NCBI GenBank assembly: GCA_949879025.1 | Contig: CATLBO010000006.1 | Location: 1 to 61,615, forward strand | From: an uncultured Hungatella sp. | GTDB taxonomy: Bacteria; Bacillota; Clostridia; Lachnospirales; Lachnospiraceae | DNA length: 61,615 nt | Direction: 5' to 3' | In this document: positions 34,685 through 43,747 of the stretch, piece after piece | Position numbering within the stretch: position 1 is the first letter of the stretch | How the letters are laid out: the number at the start of each line of letters is the position of its first letter | Notes under the pieces: model-generated | The model's database searches: none | The model's input: only the letters and a program-made list of their open reading frames with translations | What the model was told of the DNA's origin: nothing | Position numbers and translations under genes: made by a program

Positions 34685-36277
34685 ATGAAGGATGCGAGAA
34701 GACGGATTACTGAGCAGGAAGATGTGATCATGGCAGGTGCAGATGTCACTTTGGGGCAGCTGCTGCATTCAGAATGCATCAAGCGGGAGGCAGAGGCAGC
34801 GACGGCAGGCATACGCCTGGATCTGGAGCGGGGCATAGCCAGGGAAAGCATGCCTCTGAAACAGATTCTTTTTCAGGACATATTCTGCATCAGCCGAAAT
34901 ACGAAAGAAGCGCCCTGCCTGAAAGACGGAGGGACAGCCTGTTATGCGGCAGCTGGGGAAAACCAGATGAATTCTGTAATGGGGAATAAAAAAGTCCGGA
35001 CTCCCGCCTGCAGCCAGGCATGCCCTGTGGGAGTTGATGTACCTGCAGTGCTGGAGCACATGAGGAACAATAAAAAGCTGGAGGCTCAGCGCACCCTGAT
35101 GAAATACCATCCTCTGACGGAAATGGTTTGCCTCATGTGTAGAAAATGCAGCGCCCATTGCGTTCAAAACCAGCAGAACCAAGGCGTTGGGGCAGAAAAA
35201 ATCCTGCACTGGCTTGGGGCGGACATAGGAAGGCATCCGGAAATCTTTTTTATACCGCCTTCCGGAGACAGCGGCAAATGGATCGCCATAGAGGAGGTTA
35301 CAGTTGCAGGACTGACAGCAGCCTATTATCTGCGGCGGATGGGAAATCATGTGGCTATCTTTAAAAAGAAAAAGGCCAGAGAAGTTCTGGCTTGCTTTAG
35401 CCATAGCCTGGCTGAAGCCATGGAAGGATCTTTGGCAGCCTATATGGCCTGCCTTTCCTTTATGGGAGTTGTCTTTGAAGACAGTGCCATTGGCGAAAAA
35501 GAGCCTGGCCGGTTTTTTGATCACCAGCTTTCATGGAAAACAGCAGAAAAAACAACGCAGGAGACAACAGAACTTCAGAGTGTGCTGGAAGAAATCTGTC
35601 TTGGGGTAAAAACTGCCAGCCGGATTAACCTGGACTTTGGACTGAAATCTTATCTGGAGCCAATGGGCCCTCTGGGAAGCTTCCAGTTTGAAGGAGTGGA
35701 GATTTCACCGTCACAGTGGGCAAAGCCTTTAGAAGATACACAGCAGCAAACGGTGCTTCAGGAGGCGGCGCGGTGCGTGAACTGCGGCTGCTTTGGCGTA
35801 TGTGAAAGCCGGACTGAAACTGCGCTGTTTATGCTGGAAACAGAAATCCATACCAGCAAGAGAGTGATTCGGGCCCAGGATTACTTTGCAGAGATAAGCC
35901 CATGGAAGAAATGGGAGCCGGGAGAGGAGGCCATAAACCTGGTGATCCCCAAAAGCGGAGATTTCGTAAGCGGATGTGTGTGCGACAAAGAGATTACTCT
36001 GGCATATGCATTTTTGGGAAAAACGGGAACAATAATGGATCTGAGAATGGCCTTTGGCGGAATTGCCCCGGTCCCCATAAGGCTGTCAGAGGCAGAAAAA
36101 GCGCTGAAGAGGAGCCAGGCGGCAGGGATGTCTGCAAAGGACGAGGCAGCACATATTATGGACATGGCAAAGCCCAGAATTGTATTGATGAAAAAGAACA
36201 AAGGGAAATTGCTTCGGATGGAAAAGCTAATAGCCCATGCTCTGGAAAATTATTTAAACTCCCTGCATTCTGTCTGA
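34685..36277 (+). CDS. Degenerate paralogue of the FAD/GltD chimaera, nucleotide-binding motifs lost
   Basis: A 530-residue protein that lines up with the upstream 783-residue chimaera in the same domain order but lacks the first FAD half and the NAD(P) fold. Matching stretches are GGTACYAAAGENQMNSVMG with GGDQCYAVQGRNQYHSIMGG; CSQACPVGVDVPAVLEHMR with CTLECPAGTDIPAYMEKIR; VAGLTAAYYLRRMGNHVAIF with PAGLTAAYYLRKAGHEVTVY; and the C-terminal CVNCGCFGV with AFGGIAPVPIRLSEAEK. The GGGPAG dinucleotide loop has become EEVTVAG, and no GGGNVA motif exists. Cysteines remain, some moved (CLMCRKCSAHC). The frame is intact over 1.6 kb, so it is probably expressed, perhaps as an Fe-S or assembly partner. 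The start may instead be GTG 34676. Confidence 0.8.
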   Translation: MKDARRRITEQEDVIMAGADVTLGQLLHSECIKREAEAATAGIRLDLERGIARESMPLKQILFQDIFCISRNTKEAPCLKDGGTACYAAAGENQMNSVMGNKKVRTPACSQACPVGVDVPAVLEHMRNNKKLEAQRTLMKYHPLTEMVCLMCRKCSAHCVQNQQNQGVGAEKILHWLGADIGRHPEIFFIPPSGDSGKWIAIEEVTVAGLTAAYYLRRMGNHVAIFKKKKAREVLACFSHSLAEAMEGSLAAYMACLSFMGVVFEDSAIGEKEPGRFFDHQLSWKTAEKTTQETTELQSVLEEICLGVKTASRINLDFGLKSYLEPMGPLGSFQFEGVEISPSQWAKPLEDTQQQTVLQEAARCVNCGCFGVCESRTETALFMLETEIHTSKRVIRAQDYFAEISPWKKWEPGEEAINLVIPKSGDFVSGCVCDKEITLAYAFLGKTGTIMDLRMAFGGIAPVPIRLSEAEKALKRSQAAGMSAKDEAAHIMDMAKPRIVLMKKNKGKLLRMEKLIAHALENYLNSLHSV

Positions 36278-36341
36278 TAAAAACATCAGGCAGAGGCAGG
36301 GGGGAAAGTTTTTCGCTGAGACTGCTGTCAGCAGTACAGAA

Positions 36342-37745
36342 TCAGCCAGGGGCGGCCTTTTCAAGGGAATCATCATAAAACCTGCAGCCGCAGCGGCCGT
36401 TATCCTTTACTGCATAGAGGGCAAGATCTGCCCGTCTGTAGAGATCGTCGCTAAATCCCTCCACGGAAAATGCGCCTCCTACGCTTAGGGATACGGCAGG
36501 GAGATCATCTGCGGGATGGGTCAGCACATGGTTGATGGCTGCTATCTTTTCCAGAATTGCTTTTTGTTGATCCGAATCTGTGTTGGCCAGTATGACTGAA
36601 AATTCGTCTCCGCCGATTCGGGCCGGGTAATCCATAGAGCGGAAATTGCCTGCCAGCAGACTGGCCACATGCTTCAGTACCCGGTCGCCCATCTCATGGC
36701 CGAAGCTGTCATTAACCTGTTTGAATTTATCCACATCAATAATCAGAAGCCCCATGGGATCGCCCTGGCTGTGAAGCGTCTGCCGAAGGCTGTCAAATGC
36801 ACCTCGGTTTAAAAGCCCTGTAAGGGCATCATGCTCTGCCTGATGACGAAGGGTGTGCTCCTGGGCAGCATTGCGGGCAAACATGGTGTTGCAGGTCCAG
36901 GCCAGACATTGGCACTCATAGGCGCCAACCACCTGAAGCTTTTCACGGGCTTTGATGTGCTTTACATAGCTGGCCATGGGACGTACCACCAGCAGAAAAT
37001 TAAGTATAAAACCTAAAATCGTTGATGCAAAATGAACGGCGATCAATGCCTGGTGAACCACCATGGCTCTGTAAAGGTGGCTGTAATCATTTTCCATCCG
37101 CTGCTTTGTGGCAGCATCAATGATGTCCTGAAACCTTTGGGTTTCATCAATGATCTGCTGTTTCTGCATCTGATAAGCGTTTCCGAAAACCATGTCCCTG
37201 GCTGTTTCGATCATTTCGTCAGAAGAAAGACGACGGTCATCTGGGGAGAGGGATGTATCAGCTACTGCTTGAGGGATAAGCGAAGGGTCGCAGCCCCAGG
37301 CATTGGCAAGAAGACTCATAGCATAGATTTCCTGCTGCTTCAGCTGATCAGAATGCCGCAGCGCAGAATATATGGAATCATAGGCCTCTGCCTCCATATG
37401 GTATGCTTCCATATCCTTTATTGCGTTTTCCCTGCGGGCTCTGTCTAATTCCGAAAAATACTGCTCCATATACATGGGATCTCCGGTTGCGGAATAAAGC
37501 CGCACCTGATCCGTAAGAAAATCAGAACTGTCCAGAAAGTCCTGGCCATACTGCATGCAGGAAACGTAATCCCTTATTGCTGTGTAAGTATTCTTAAAGG
37601 TTTTGGTAACATGGATTACAGTAGCAGTTAAAAGCAGATACAGGGCGCATGCTATTATGCACATAACAATGTTCATTCTGCTGATGCGGATGCCCTTCAC
37701 TGCATTCTGCTGATTTTTGCCCGTGTTTTGATTCTCGCTTTTCAT
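36342..37745 (-). CDS. Membrane diguanylate cyclase (GGDEF)
   Basis: A 467-residue protein that would make cyclic di-GMP from two GTP. An N-terminal helix (about 22-45) and a second one (about 240-265) frame an extracytoplasmic helical domain of some 190 residues, a probable four-helix sensor. A short helical link and the GGDEF domain follow: HDALTGLLNRGAF, LLIIDVDKFKQVNDSFGHEMGD, the active-site GGDEF and the YRRADLALYAVKDNGR end. The active-site motif is intact. The RxxD inhibitory site does not seem to be present. ATG 37745 follows GAGGGGAAAA; upstream frame to 37790 is unsupported. Confidence 0.92.
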   Translation of the reverse strand: MKSENQNTGKNQQNAVKGIRISRMNIVMCIIACALYLLLTATVIHVTKTFKNTYTAIRDYVSCMQYGQDFLDSSDFLTDQVRLYSATGDPMYMEQYFSELDRARRENAIKDMEAYHMEAEAYDSIYSALRHSDQLKQQEIYAMSLLANAWGCDPSLIPQAVADTSLSPDDRRLSSDEMIETARDMVFGNAYQMQKQQIIDETQRFQDIIDAATKQRMENDYSHLYRAMVVHQALIAVHFASTILGFILNFLLVVRPMASYVKHIKAREKLQVVGAYECQCLAWTCNTMFARNAAQEHTLRHQAEHDALTGLLNRGAFDSLRQTLHSQGDPMGLLIIDVDKFKQVNDSFGHEMGDRVLKHVASLLAGNFRSMDYPARIGGDEFSVILANTDSDQQKAILEKIAAINHVLTHPADDLPAVSLSVGGAFSVEGFSDDLYRRADLALYAVKDNGRCGCRFYDDSLEKAAPG

Positions 37746-37790
37746 GTTTTCCCCTCTGGCTTTTTCATAGACCCCAAAATGATGATGCAA

Positions 37791-38123
37791 TTATTCTTTT
37801 ATAAACTGGTTATCAGATGCAGGTATTCCTCCTTCATCCGTTCTATAACGCCGGACTTTCATGTGAAGATCATATTTTTCCCGGAGTCTTGTGATGGTTT
37901 CCATCATAGGCGACGCATGATGCACATCAATAGCCTTCTGGTCTGTCCAGCTGTCTATCAGCAGAACGGTTTCCGGATCATTCATGGGAAAGAAATATTC
38001 ATAGCAAAGATTCCCTTCTTCCCTGCGGATGGCATCTGCTGTTTTTGTGCTTTCCATTTCTTCGGCAAATTTCCGTGCATTTCCGTTGATTCCTGAATAA
38101 AAAATATTTACTGTAACACTCAT
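37791..38123 (-). CDS. Antibiotic biosynthesis monooxygenase (ABM) domain protein
   Basis: A 110-residue ferredoxin-like ABM-fold protein of the YgiN/LsrG type: TVNIFYSGINGNARKFAEEM, then REEGNLCYEYFFPMNDPETVLLIDSW and HHASPMM. Members act as quinol monooxygenases, autoinducer-2 processing enzymes or heme-degrading enzymes, and function cannot be chosen from sequence. CAGGAGGT precedes the ATG. It lies 45 bases upstream of the diguanylate cyclase gene on the same strand and may be co-transcribed. Confidence 0.82.
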   Translation of the reverse strand: MSVTVNIFYSGINGNARKFAEEMESTKTADAIRREEGNLCYEYFFPMNDPETVLLIDSWTDQKAIDVHHASPMMETITRLREKYDLHMKVRRYRTDEGGIPASDNQFIKE

Positions 38124-38342
38124 ACGGTTAACCTCCTGAGATTTGATATGTGAGAATTCTGAATTTATGCTGCTTCCAGATGCTGAGAAAGCAGCAGGGA
38201 CTTTTTTTAATTATAACATTAATCTGGCATTGATGGAAGAATTGTTTGTGTTTTTCCCAGGAATCCTGTATACTAAAAGGCAGAAACTTTTACTGAAAGA
38301 AAAATTACGGCACAAGGCAAGGTGTGCGGGAAGAGGGGGTTT

Positions 38343-39260
38343 ATGGAGATGGGGGCAGTGCTGTCCAGGGCAGCATGTTTTATCGGAATCATTTTTCTGG
38401 GATATGGACTGAGGCGGACAGGGTTTTTTAAGAAGGAAGATTTTCATGTGCTGTCAAAGATTGTGCTAAAGATTACGCTTCCAGCGGCAATTGTGTACAG
38501 CTTTGCGGATAAAGAGATTGATGCGTCTATGCTGAGCCTAAGCTTTTTAGGGCTTGCCGGGGGATTGATCTATATAGCGTCAGGTTTTGCTATAAATTCA
38601 AGATCATCCAAAGGGAAGAGGGCTTTTGAAATTTTAAACCTGTCAGGCTATAATATCGGAAATTTTACGCTGCCGTTTGTACAAAGTTTTTTGGGTCCAA
38701 CGGCAGTGGTGGTGACAAGCCTTTTCGATACCGGCAATGCGGTAATCTGCCTTGGAGGCGCTTACAGCGCCGCATCTATGGCCAAGGGAGAAGGGAGGGG
38801 AATGCCAGTAATGCAGATCACAAAGACGCTGCTGAGATCAGCGCCGTTTGACGCCTACTTGATCATGACGTGCTTATGCCTTTTGGGTATCCGTCTGCCT
38901 GCCCAGGCCGTATCGTTTGCAGAAATTATTGCTGACGGCAATGCGTTCATGGCCATGCTGATGATTGGCGTAGGCTTTCAACTGTCAGGGGACAGAACCC
39001 AGTTTCGGACCATGGCAAGGCTTTTGGCAGCAAGGTACGTAACGGCAGCCGTTTTGTCGGCGGCATTCTATTTCCTGCTGCCTATGCCTTTAGAGTACCG
39101 CCAGACCCTGGCAATCCTGGTATTTGCCCCTATTGCGTCGTCAGCACCTGCTTTTACGGCGGATCTAAAGGAGGACATCGGACTGTCCAGCGCACTTAAT
39201 TCCGTATCCATTTTAATCAGCATTTTTTGTATTGTGGGAATGGTAGCTTTGGTGTTATAG
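38343..39260 (+). CDS. AEC family (auxin efflux carrier-like) permease
   Basis: A roughly 306-residue membrane protein with about ten helices, in the bile/arsenite/riboflavin transporter-like fold of AEC carriers. FLGYGLRRTGFFKKEDFHVLSK and ILKITLPAAIVYSF (first repeat), LSGYNIGNFTLPFVQ and FDTGNAVICLGGAY (the discontinuous helix), and IVFAPIASSAPAF-type ends fit the family. Bacterial members export or import small organic acids such as malate. The start is uncertain between ATG 38343 and 38349; a GTG at 38322 is possible but has no site. Confidence 0.85.
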   Translation: MEMGAVLSRAACFIGIIFLGYGLRRTGFFKKEDFHVLSKIVLKITLPAAIVYSFADKEIDASMLSLSFLGLAGGLIYIASGFAINSRSSKGKRAFEILNLSGYNIGNFTLPFVQSFLGPTAVVVTSLFDTGNAVICLGGAYSAASMAKGEGRGMPVMQITKTLLRSAPFDAYLIMTCLCLLGIRLPAQAVSFAEIIADGNAFMAMLMIGVGFQLSGDRTQFRTMARLLAARYVTAAVLSAAFYFLLPMPLEYRQTLAILVFAPIASSAPAFTADLKEDIGLSSALNSVSILISIFCIVGMVALVL

Positions 39261-39286
39261 GGCTGCAGGAATGATGTATTTGCTTA

Positions 39287-39315
39287 TTGTGGATTCAGGC
39301 GGCTTATGCTATAAT
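39287..39315 (+). promoter_or_regulatory. Promoter of the miaB leader
   Basis: TTGTGG (39287-39292), 17 bases, then TATAAT (39310-39315) with TGC just before it, an extended -10. A leader of about 205 bases separates it from the miaB start. Confidence 0.65.
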
Positions 39316-39321
39316 ATCCGG

Positions 39322-39527
39322 GATTGTTTTCAGGCCTGTTCCATGCAAAGCCTGTGAACTGTATCAGAGCTGGTGATAAGACATTCTGAAAACAGAAAAC
39401 TGTATTTATATGATGTTATAAACATAAAAAAGAAACGAGCACCCCGCTTGAGCCATAAAGCTGTACGGTATAAAACCCGCTTCTTTTTGTATATTTTAGG
39501 TTAGGAAGGGAAGAGAGACAAGAGAAA
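39322..39527 (+). promoter_or_regulatory. Structured leader upstream of miaB
   Basis: The 5' leader holds a possible closing stem TTTTCAG (39327-39333) with CTGAAAA (39386-39392), then a second long hairpin (39426-39488) in which AAAAAGAA-CG can pair with CG-TTCTTTTT, with TGTATATTTTAGG after it. The second could act as a terminator in the leader. I do not recognise a known riboswitch or T-box; there is no AGGGTGG motif. Confidence 0.4.
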
Positions 39528-40994
39528 ATGTATATGGAAGAAAACATTTCCAATAAAATTGATTTGGATAAAATAAATATTAATGCAGAACCTCCCACAG
39601 AGGAACCGGATCGTCAATATTATTTTATGGCGAAGTGCCGGGAGTGGGTTCGGGAGTTTGAACAAAGAAACGGACGCACTCCTACTGCGTTTATCCAGAC
39701 CTTCGGCTGTCAGATGAATGCCCGGGATTCTGAAAAACTTACAGGCATTTTAGAGGCAGTCGGCTTCTGCAATGCTGAGGATGAGCAGGCAGAATTTGTC
39801 CTTTACAATACCTGCACTGTGCGGGAAAATGCCAATCAGCGGGTTTACGGACGCCTGGGGTATTTAAACGCTCTGAAAAAGAAAAATCCCCAGATGCTTA
39901 TTGCCTTGTGCGGCTGCATGATGCAGGAACCGGAAGTGGTGGAGAAAATAAAGAAAAGCTACCGTTTTGTGGACATTATATTTGGAACCCACAATATTTT
40001 CAAACTGGCAGAACTTTTATGGCAGCGCCTTAAGCAGCAGAAAATGACTGTAGATCTATGGGAGGATACAAGCCTGATTGTTGAGAATCTGCCGGCTGAG
40101 AGAAAATATCCCTTTAAATCCGGCGTCAACATTATGTTTGGGTGCAACAATTTCTGCAGCTATTGTATTGTTCCCTATGTGCGGGGAAGGGAGAGAAGCA
40201 GAAAGCCGGAAGAGATTATTGCAGAGATTGAGAAGCTTGTGGAATCCGGTGTGGTGGAAGTAATGCTTTTAGGGCAGAACGTGAACTCTTACGGAAAAAA
40301 TCTGGATGTTCCGGTTACCTTTGCCAGCCTTCTAAAACAGGTGGAGGCCGTAAATGGGCTTAAGAGAATCCGTTTTATGACTTCGCATCCAAAGGATCTG
40401 TCAGATGAACTGATTGAGGTGATGAGAAATTCCCAAAAGATATGCAGCCATCTGCACCTTCCTGTCCAGTCAGGCAGCAGCCGTATCCTGAAAGCCATGA
40501 ACCGCAGATATACAAAGGAGCAGTATCTTTCCCTGATAAATAAGATTCGGGCCGCAGTTCCGGATATTTCTCTGACTACGGATATTATCGTGGGATTTCC
40601 GGGGGAAACAGAGGAAGACTTCCGGGAGACGCTGGATGTGGTGAGAACCGTAAGGTTTGACAGCGCATTTACGTTTATCTATTCAAAGAGGAGCAAAACC
40701 CCGGCAGCTTCCATGGACAACCAAGTGCCGGAGGATGTGGTGAAGGATCGGTTTGACAGGCTTCTTGCAGAAGTACAGGCTATTTCTGCACAGGTTTGCG
40801 CACGGGATCTGTATAAGACCATGGACGTGCTGGTGGAAGAAACGGACAGCCACATGGAAGGTTATGTAACCGGGCGTCTTTCTAATAATACCATTGTCCA
40901 TTTTCCGGGGGAGCCGTCCCTTGCAGGGTCTGTGGTACCAGTGTACCTGGAGGAATCCAAGGGGTTCTACTATATGGGAAAAAGGGCGGAATGA
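39528..40994 (+). CDS. miaB: tRNA-2-methylthio-N6-dimethylallyladenosine synthase
   Basis: Adds the methylthio group to i6A37 of tRNA using two Fe-S clusters and SAM. The N-terminal cluster cysteines are in TFGCQMN, NTCTVRE and LCGCMMQ; the radical SAM motif is CNNFCSYC; a TRAM domain closes the 488-residue protein (VLVEETD; GRLSNNTIVHF). The ATG at 39528 follows GGAAGAGAGA; ATG 39534 is also possible. miaA, which makes the substrate modification, lies 6 kb downstream in the same direction, so miaB-mutS-mutL-miaA make one functional cluster. Confidence 0.96.
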   Translation: MYMEENISNKIDLDKININAEPPTEEPDRQYYFMAKCREWVREFEQRNGRTPTAFIQTFGCQMNARDSEKLTGILEAVGFCNAEDEQAEFVLYNTCTVRENANQRVYGRLGYLNALKKKNPQMLIALCGCMMQEPEVVEKIKKSYRFVDIIFGTHNIFKLAELLWQRLKQQKMTVDLWEDTSLIVENLPAERKYPFKSGVNIMFGCNNFCSYCIVPYVRGRERSRKPEEIIAEIEKLVESGVVEVMLLGQNVNSYGKNLDVPVTFASLLKQVEAVNGLKRIRFMTSHPKDLSDELIEVMRNSQKICSHLHLPVQSGSSRILKAMNRRYTKEQYLSLINKIRAAVPDISLTTDIIVGFPGETEEDFRETLDVVRTVRFDSAFTFIYSKRSKTPAASMDNQVPEDVVKDRFDRLLAEVQAISAQVCARDLYKTMDVLVEETDSHMEGYVTGRLSNNTIVHFPGEPSLAGSVVPVYLEESKGFYYMGKRAE

Positions 40995-41077
40995 TTTCAG
41001 GAATGCCTGCGGTTACCCTGTTTTAACACAGGCAGCCAGCATGATGTGTTTATTTTATAGAAGAGAGGTTGCTTAAG

Positions 41078-43735
41078 ATGGCCGGATTATCACCAATGAT
41101 GGCACAATACATGGAGACAAAGGAGCAATACGGCGACTGCCTGCTTTTTTACAGGCTTGGAGATTTCTACGAAATGTTCTTTGATGATGCTGTAACCGCA
41201 TCCAGGGAACTGGAGATCACTCTCACCGGCAAAGAGTGCGGCCTTAAAGAGCGTGCCCCCATGTGCGGCATTCCTTACCATGCAGTTGACGCATACCTGT
41301 ACAAATTAGTGCAGAAAGGTTACAAGGTTGCCATTGCGGAGCAGATGGAGGATGCAAAGCTGACAAAAGGCCTGGTAAAGCGGGAGGTGATCCGGGTGGT
41401 AACCCCTGGAACCATTACCAGCAGCCAGGCTCTGGACGAAACGAAAAACAATTTCCTTATGGGAATCGTGTATGTGGGAGATGTGTACGGCATCTGTGCA
41501 TGCGACATTACCACAGGGGATTACCTGGTAACTGAGGTGGAGGGGGAGAGGAACCTTCTGGATGAGATCCACAGATTTGCCCCGTCAGAGATAATCTGCA
41601 ATGAGGCATTCTATATGTGCGGGATTGATTTGGAGGATTTGAAAAACAGATATCATGTGGCTGTTTCTTCCTTGGAAAGCCGCTATTTTTCTGAGGAATC
41701 CTGCAGAAACGTGTTAAAGGAACACTTCCATACAGGAAGCCTGGATGGGTTGGGGCTGGGGGATTATGATGCAGGGGTCATTGCTTCCGGCGCAGTGATG
41801 GAGTATCTGTATGAAACTCAGAAAAATACCTTAAGCCACATTACAGCCATCCGGATTTACACAACAGGGGAATTTATGGTTCTGGACACTTCCACCACAA
41901 GAAACCTGGAGCTTTTGGAAACGCTGCGGGAAAAGCAGCGGAAAGGCTCCCTTCTGTGGGTTCTTGACAAGACCAGGACAGCCATGGGCGCAAGGTTTAT
42001 GAGAACTCTCATTGAACAGCCCCTGGTGCAGAAGGCGGCGATTTTGGATCGGCAGAACGCCATTGAAGAGCTGAACATGAGCTACATTACCAGGGAGGAA
42101 ATCCGCGAGTATTTAAATTCCATCTATGACCTGGAGCGGCTTATGGGCCGCATCAGCTACAAATCCGCCAACCCAAGGGATCTGCTGGCATTTGGCAATT
42201 CCCTGGAAATGCTTCCCCATATGAAAGCTTTACTGAATGATATGAATTCTCCTTTGCTGAAACGCATCTGCGGCGATTTAGATCCGCTGGAGGATTTATT
42301 TGAGCTTATAAAAAGCTCCATTGTAGAAGAACCGCCTATTGCCGTAAAAGAAGGCGGGATTATTAAGGACGGATACAATGAGGAGGCGGACCGACTGCGC
42401 CATGCCAAGACAGAGGGGAAAAGCTGGCTGGCAGAGCTGGAGGCAGAGGAGCGGGAAAAGACAGGCATAAAAAATCTGAAGATTAAATTTAACAAGGTAT
42501 TCGGGTATTACTTTGAGGTAACCAATTCTTTTAAAAATCTGGTTCCGGAATATTTTATCAGGAAACAGACCCTGGCCAATGCGGAGCGGTATACTACAGA
42601 CAAGCTTAAGGAGCTGGAGGATGTGATTCTGGGAGCTGAGGACAAGCTGTTTTCCCTGGAGTATGAGCTTTTCTGCCATATCCGCGACACCATCGGGGCA
42701 GAGGTAGGCCGGATTCAGAAAACTGCCAAGGCCCTGGCAGGCATAGATGCATTCTGCTCCCTGTCTTTGGTTGCCACCAGAAATAATTACGTAAAGCCTA
42801 AGATCAATGAAAAGGGTTCTATACATATTAAGAATGGCCGCCATCCGGTAGTGGAACTAATGTTAAAAGACGATCTGTTTGTATCCAATGACACTATGCT
42901 GGACAATCATAAAAACAGGATATCTGTGATTACCGGGCCTAACATGGCCGGCAAATCCACTTACATGCGTCAGACAGCCCTGATCGTCCTTATGGCGCAG
43001 ATCGGCAGCTTTGTTCCTGCCTCAGAGGCAGACATCGGAATCTGCGATCGGATCTTTACAAGGGTTGGGGCTTCCGATGACCTGGCCTCAGGCCAGAGCA
43101 CATTTATGGTGGAGATGACGGAAGTTGCCAATATTCTCCGCAATGCCACCAGAAGCAGCCTGATTATTCTGGATGAGATCGGGCGAGGGACAAGCACATT
43201 TGACGGATTAAGCATTGCCTGGGCAGTGGTGGAACATATCAGCAACGTGAAGCTTTTAGGGGCCAAGACCTTATTTGCTACCCATTATCATGAGCTGACA
43301 GAGCTGGAAGGCACCATGAGCGGAGTCAATAATTACTGCATTGCCGTGAAGGAACAGGGGGATGACATTGTATTCCTGCGAAAGATCATTAAAGGCGGAG
43401 CGGACAAAAGCTATGGCATTCAAGTGGCCAAACTGGCAGGCGTGCCGGAACAGGTGATTGTCCGGGCAAAAGAACTGGTGGAGGAGTTAAGCAGCGCTGA
43501 CATTGCCACAAAGGCCAGAGAGATTGCCCTGGAAAGCGCCAATGTGTCTCCCGGACAGCGCAAGGTGGTTACCAAGCCGGACGAGGTGGACTTAAACCAG
43601 ATGACCTTGTATGATACAGTGAAAAGCGAGGACATTATGAGAGAGATCGAGGAACTTCACATTAATGAAATCACGCCGGTTGAGGCGCTGAATATTTTAA
43701 GCAGGATGCAGGGAAAATTAAAGAACCGGTGGTAG
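41078..43735 (+). CDS. mutS: DNA mismatch repair protein MutS
   Basis: Recognises mismatches and recruits MutL. The mismatch-reading Phe-x-Glu motif is F30-Y31-E32 (LGDFYEMFF), the connector and clamp domains follow, and the ATPase has GPNMAGKST, the Walker B IILDEIGRGTSTFDG and the switch ATHYHEL. Length 885 is normal. The ATG at 41078 follows AGAGAGG; TTG 41069 is an alternative. mutL follows after 12 bases. Confidence 0.97.
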   Translation: MAGLSPMMAQYMETKEQYGDCLLFYRLGDFYEMFFDDAVTASRELEITLTGKECGLKERAPMCGIPYHAVDAYLYKLVQKGYKVAIAEQMEDAKLTKGLVKREVIRVVTPGTITSSQALDETKNNFLMGIVYVGDVYGICACDITTGDYLVTEVEGERNLLDEIHRFAPSEIICNEAFYMCGIDLEDLKNRYHVAVSSLESRYFSEESCRNVLKEHFHTGSLDGLGLGDYDAGVIASGAVMEYLYETQKNTLSHITAIRIYTTGEFMVLDTSTTRNLELLETLREKQRKGSLLWVLDKTRTAMGARFMRTLIEQPLVQKAAILDRQNAIEELNMSYITREEIREYLNSIYDLERLMGRISYKSANPRDLLAFGNSLEMLPHMKALLNDMNSPLLKRICGDLDPLEDLFELIKSSIVEEPPIAVKEGGIIKDGYNEEADRLRHAKTEGKSWLAELEAEEREKTGIKNLKIKFNKVFGYYFEVTNSFKNLVPEYFIRKQTLANAERYTTDKLKELEDVILGAEDKLFSLEYELFCHIRDTIGAEVGRIQKTAKALAGIDAFCSLSLVATRNNYVKPKINEKGSIHIKNGRHPVVELMLKDDLFVSNDTMLDNHKNRISVITGPNMAGKSTYMRQTALIVLMAQIGSFVPASEADIGICDRIFTRVGASDDLASGQSTFMVEMTEVANILRNATRSSLIILDEIGRGTSTFDGLSIAWAVVEHISNVKLLGAKTLFATHYHELTELEGTMSGVNNYCIAVKEQGDDIVFLRKIIKGGADKSYGIQVAKLAGVPEQVIVRAKELVEELSSADIATKAREIALESANVSPGQRKVVTKPDEVDLNQMTLYDTVKSEDIMREIEELHINEITPVEALNILSRMQGKLKNRW

Positions 43736-43747
43736 GAGGAATCATAC

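Noticed and set aside
39426-39488. miaB leader hairpin as a known riboswitch (preQ1, SAM, T-box)
   Set aside because: No conserved riboswitch core or T-box sequence can be seen; listed only as an unknown leader.
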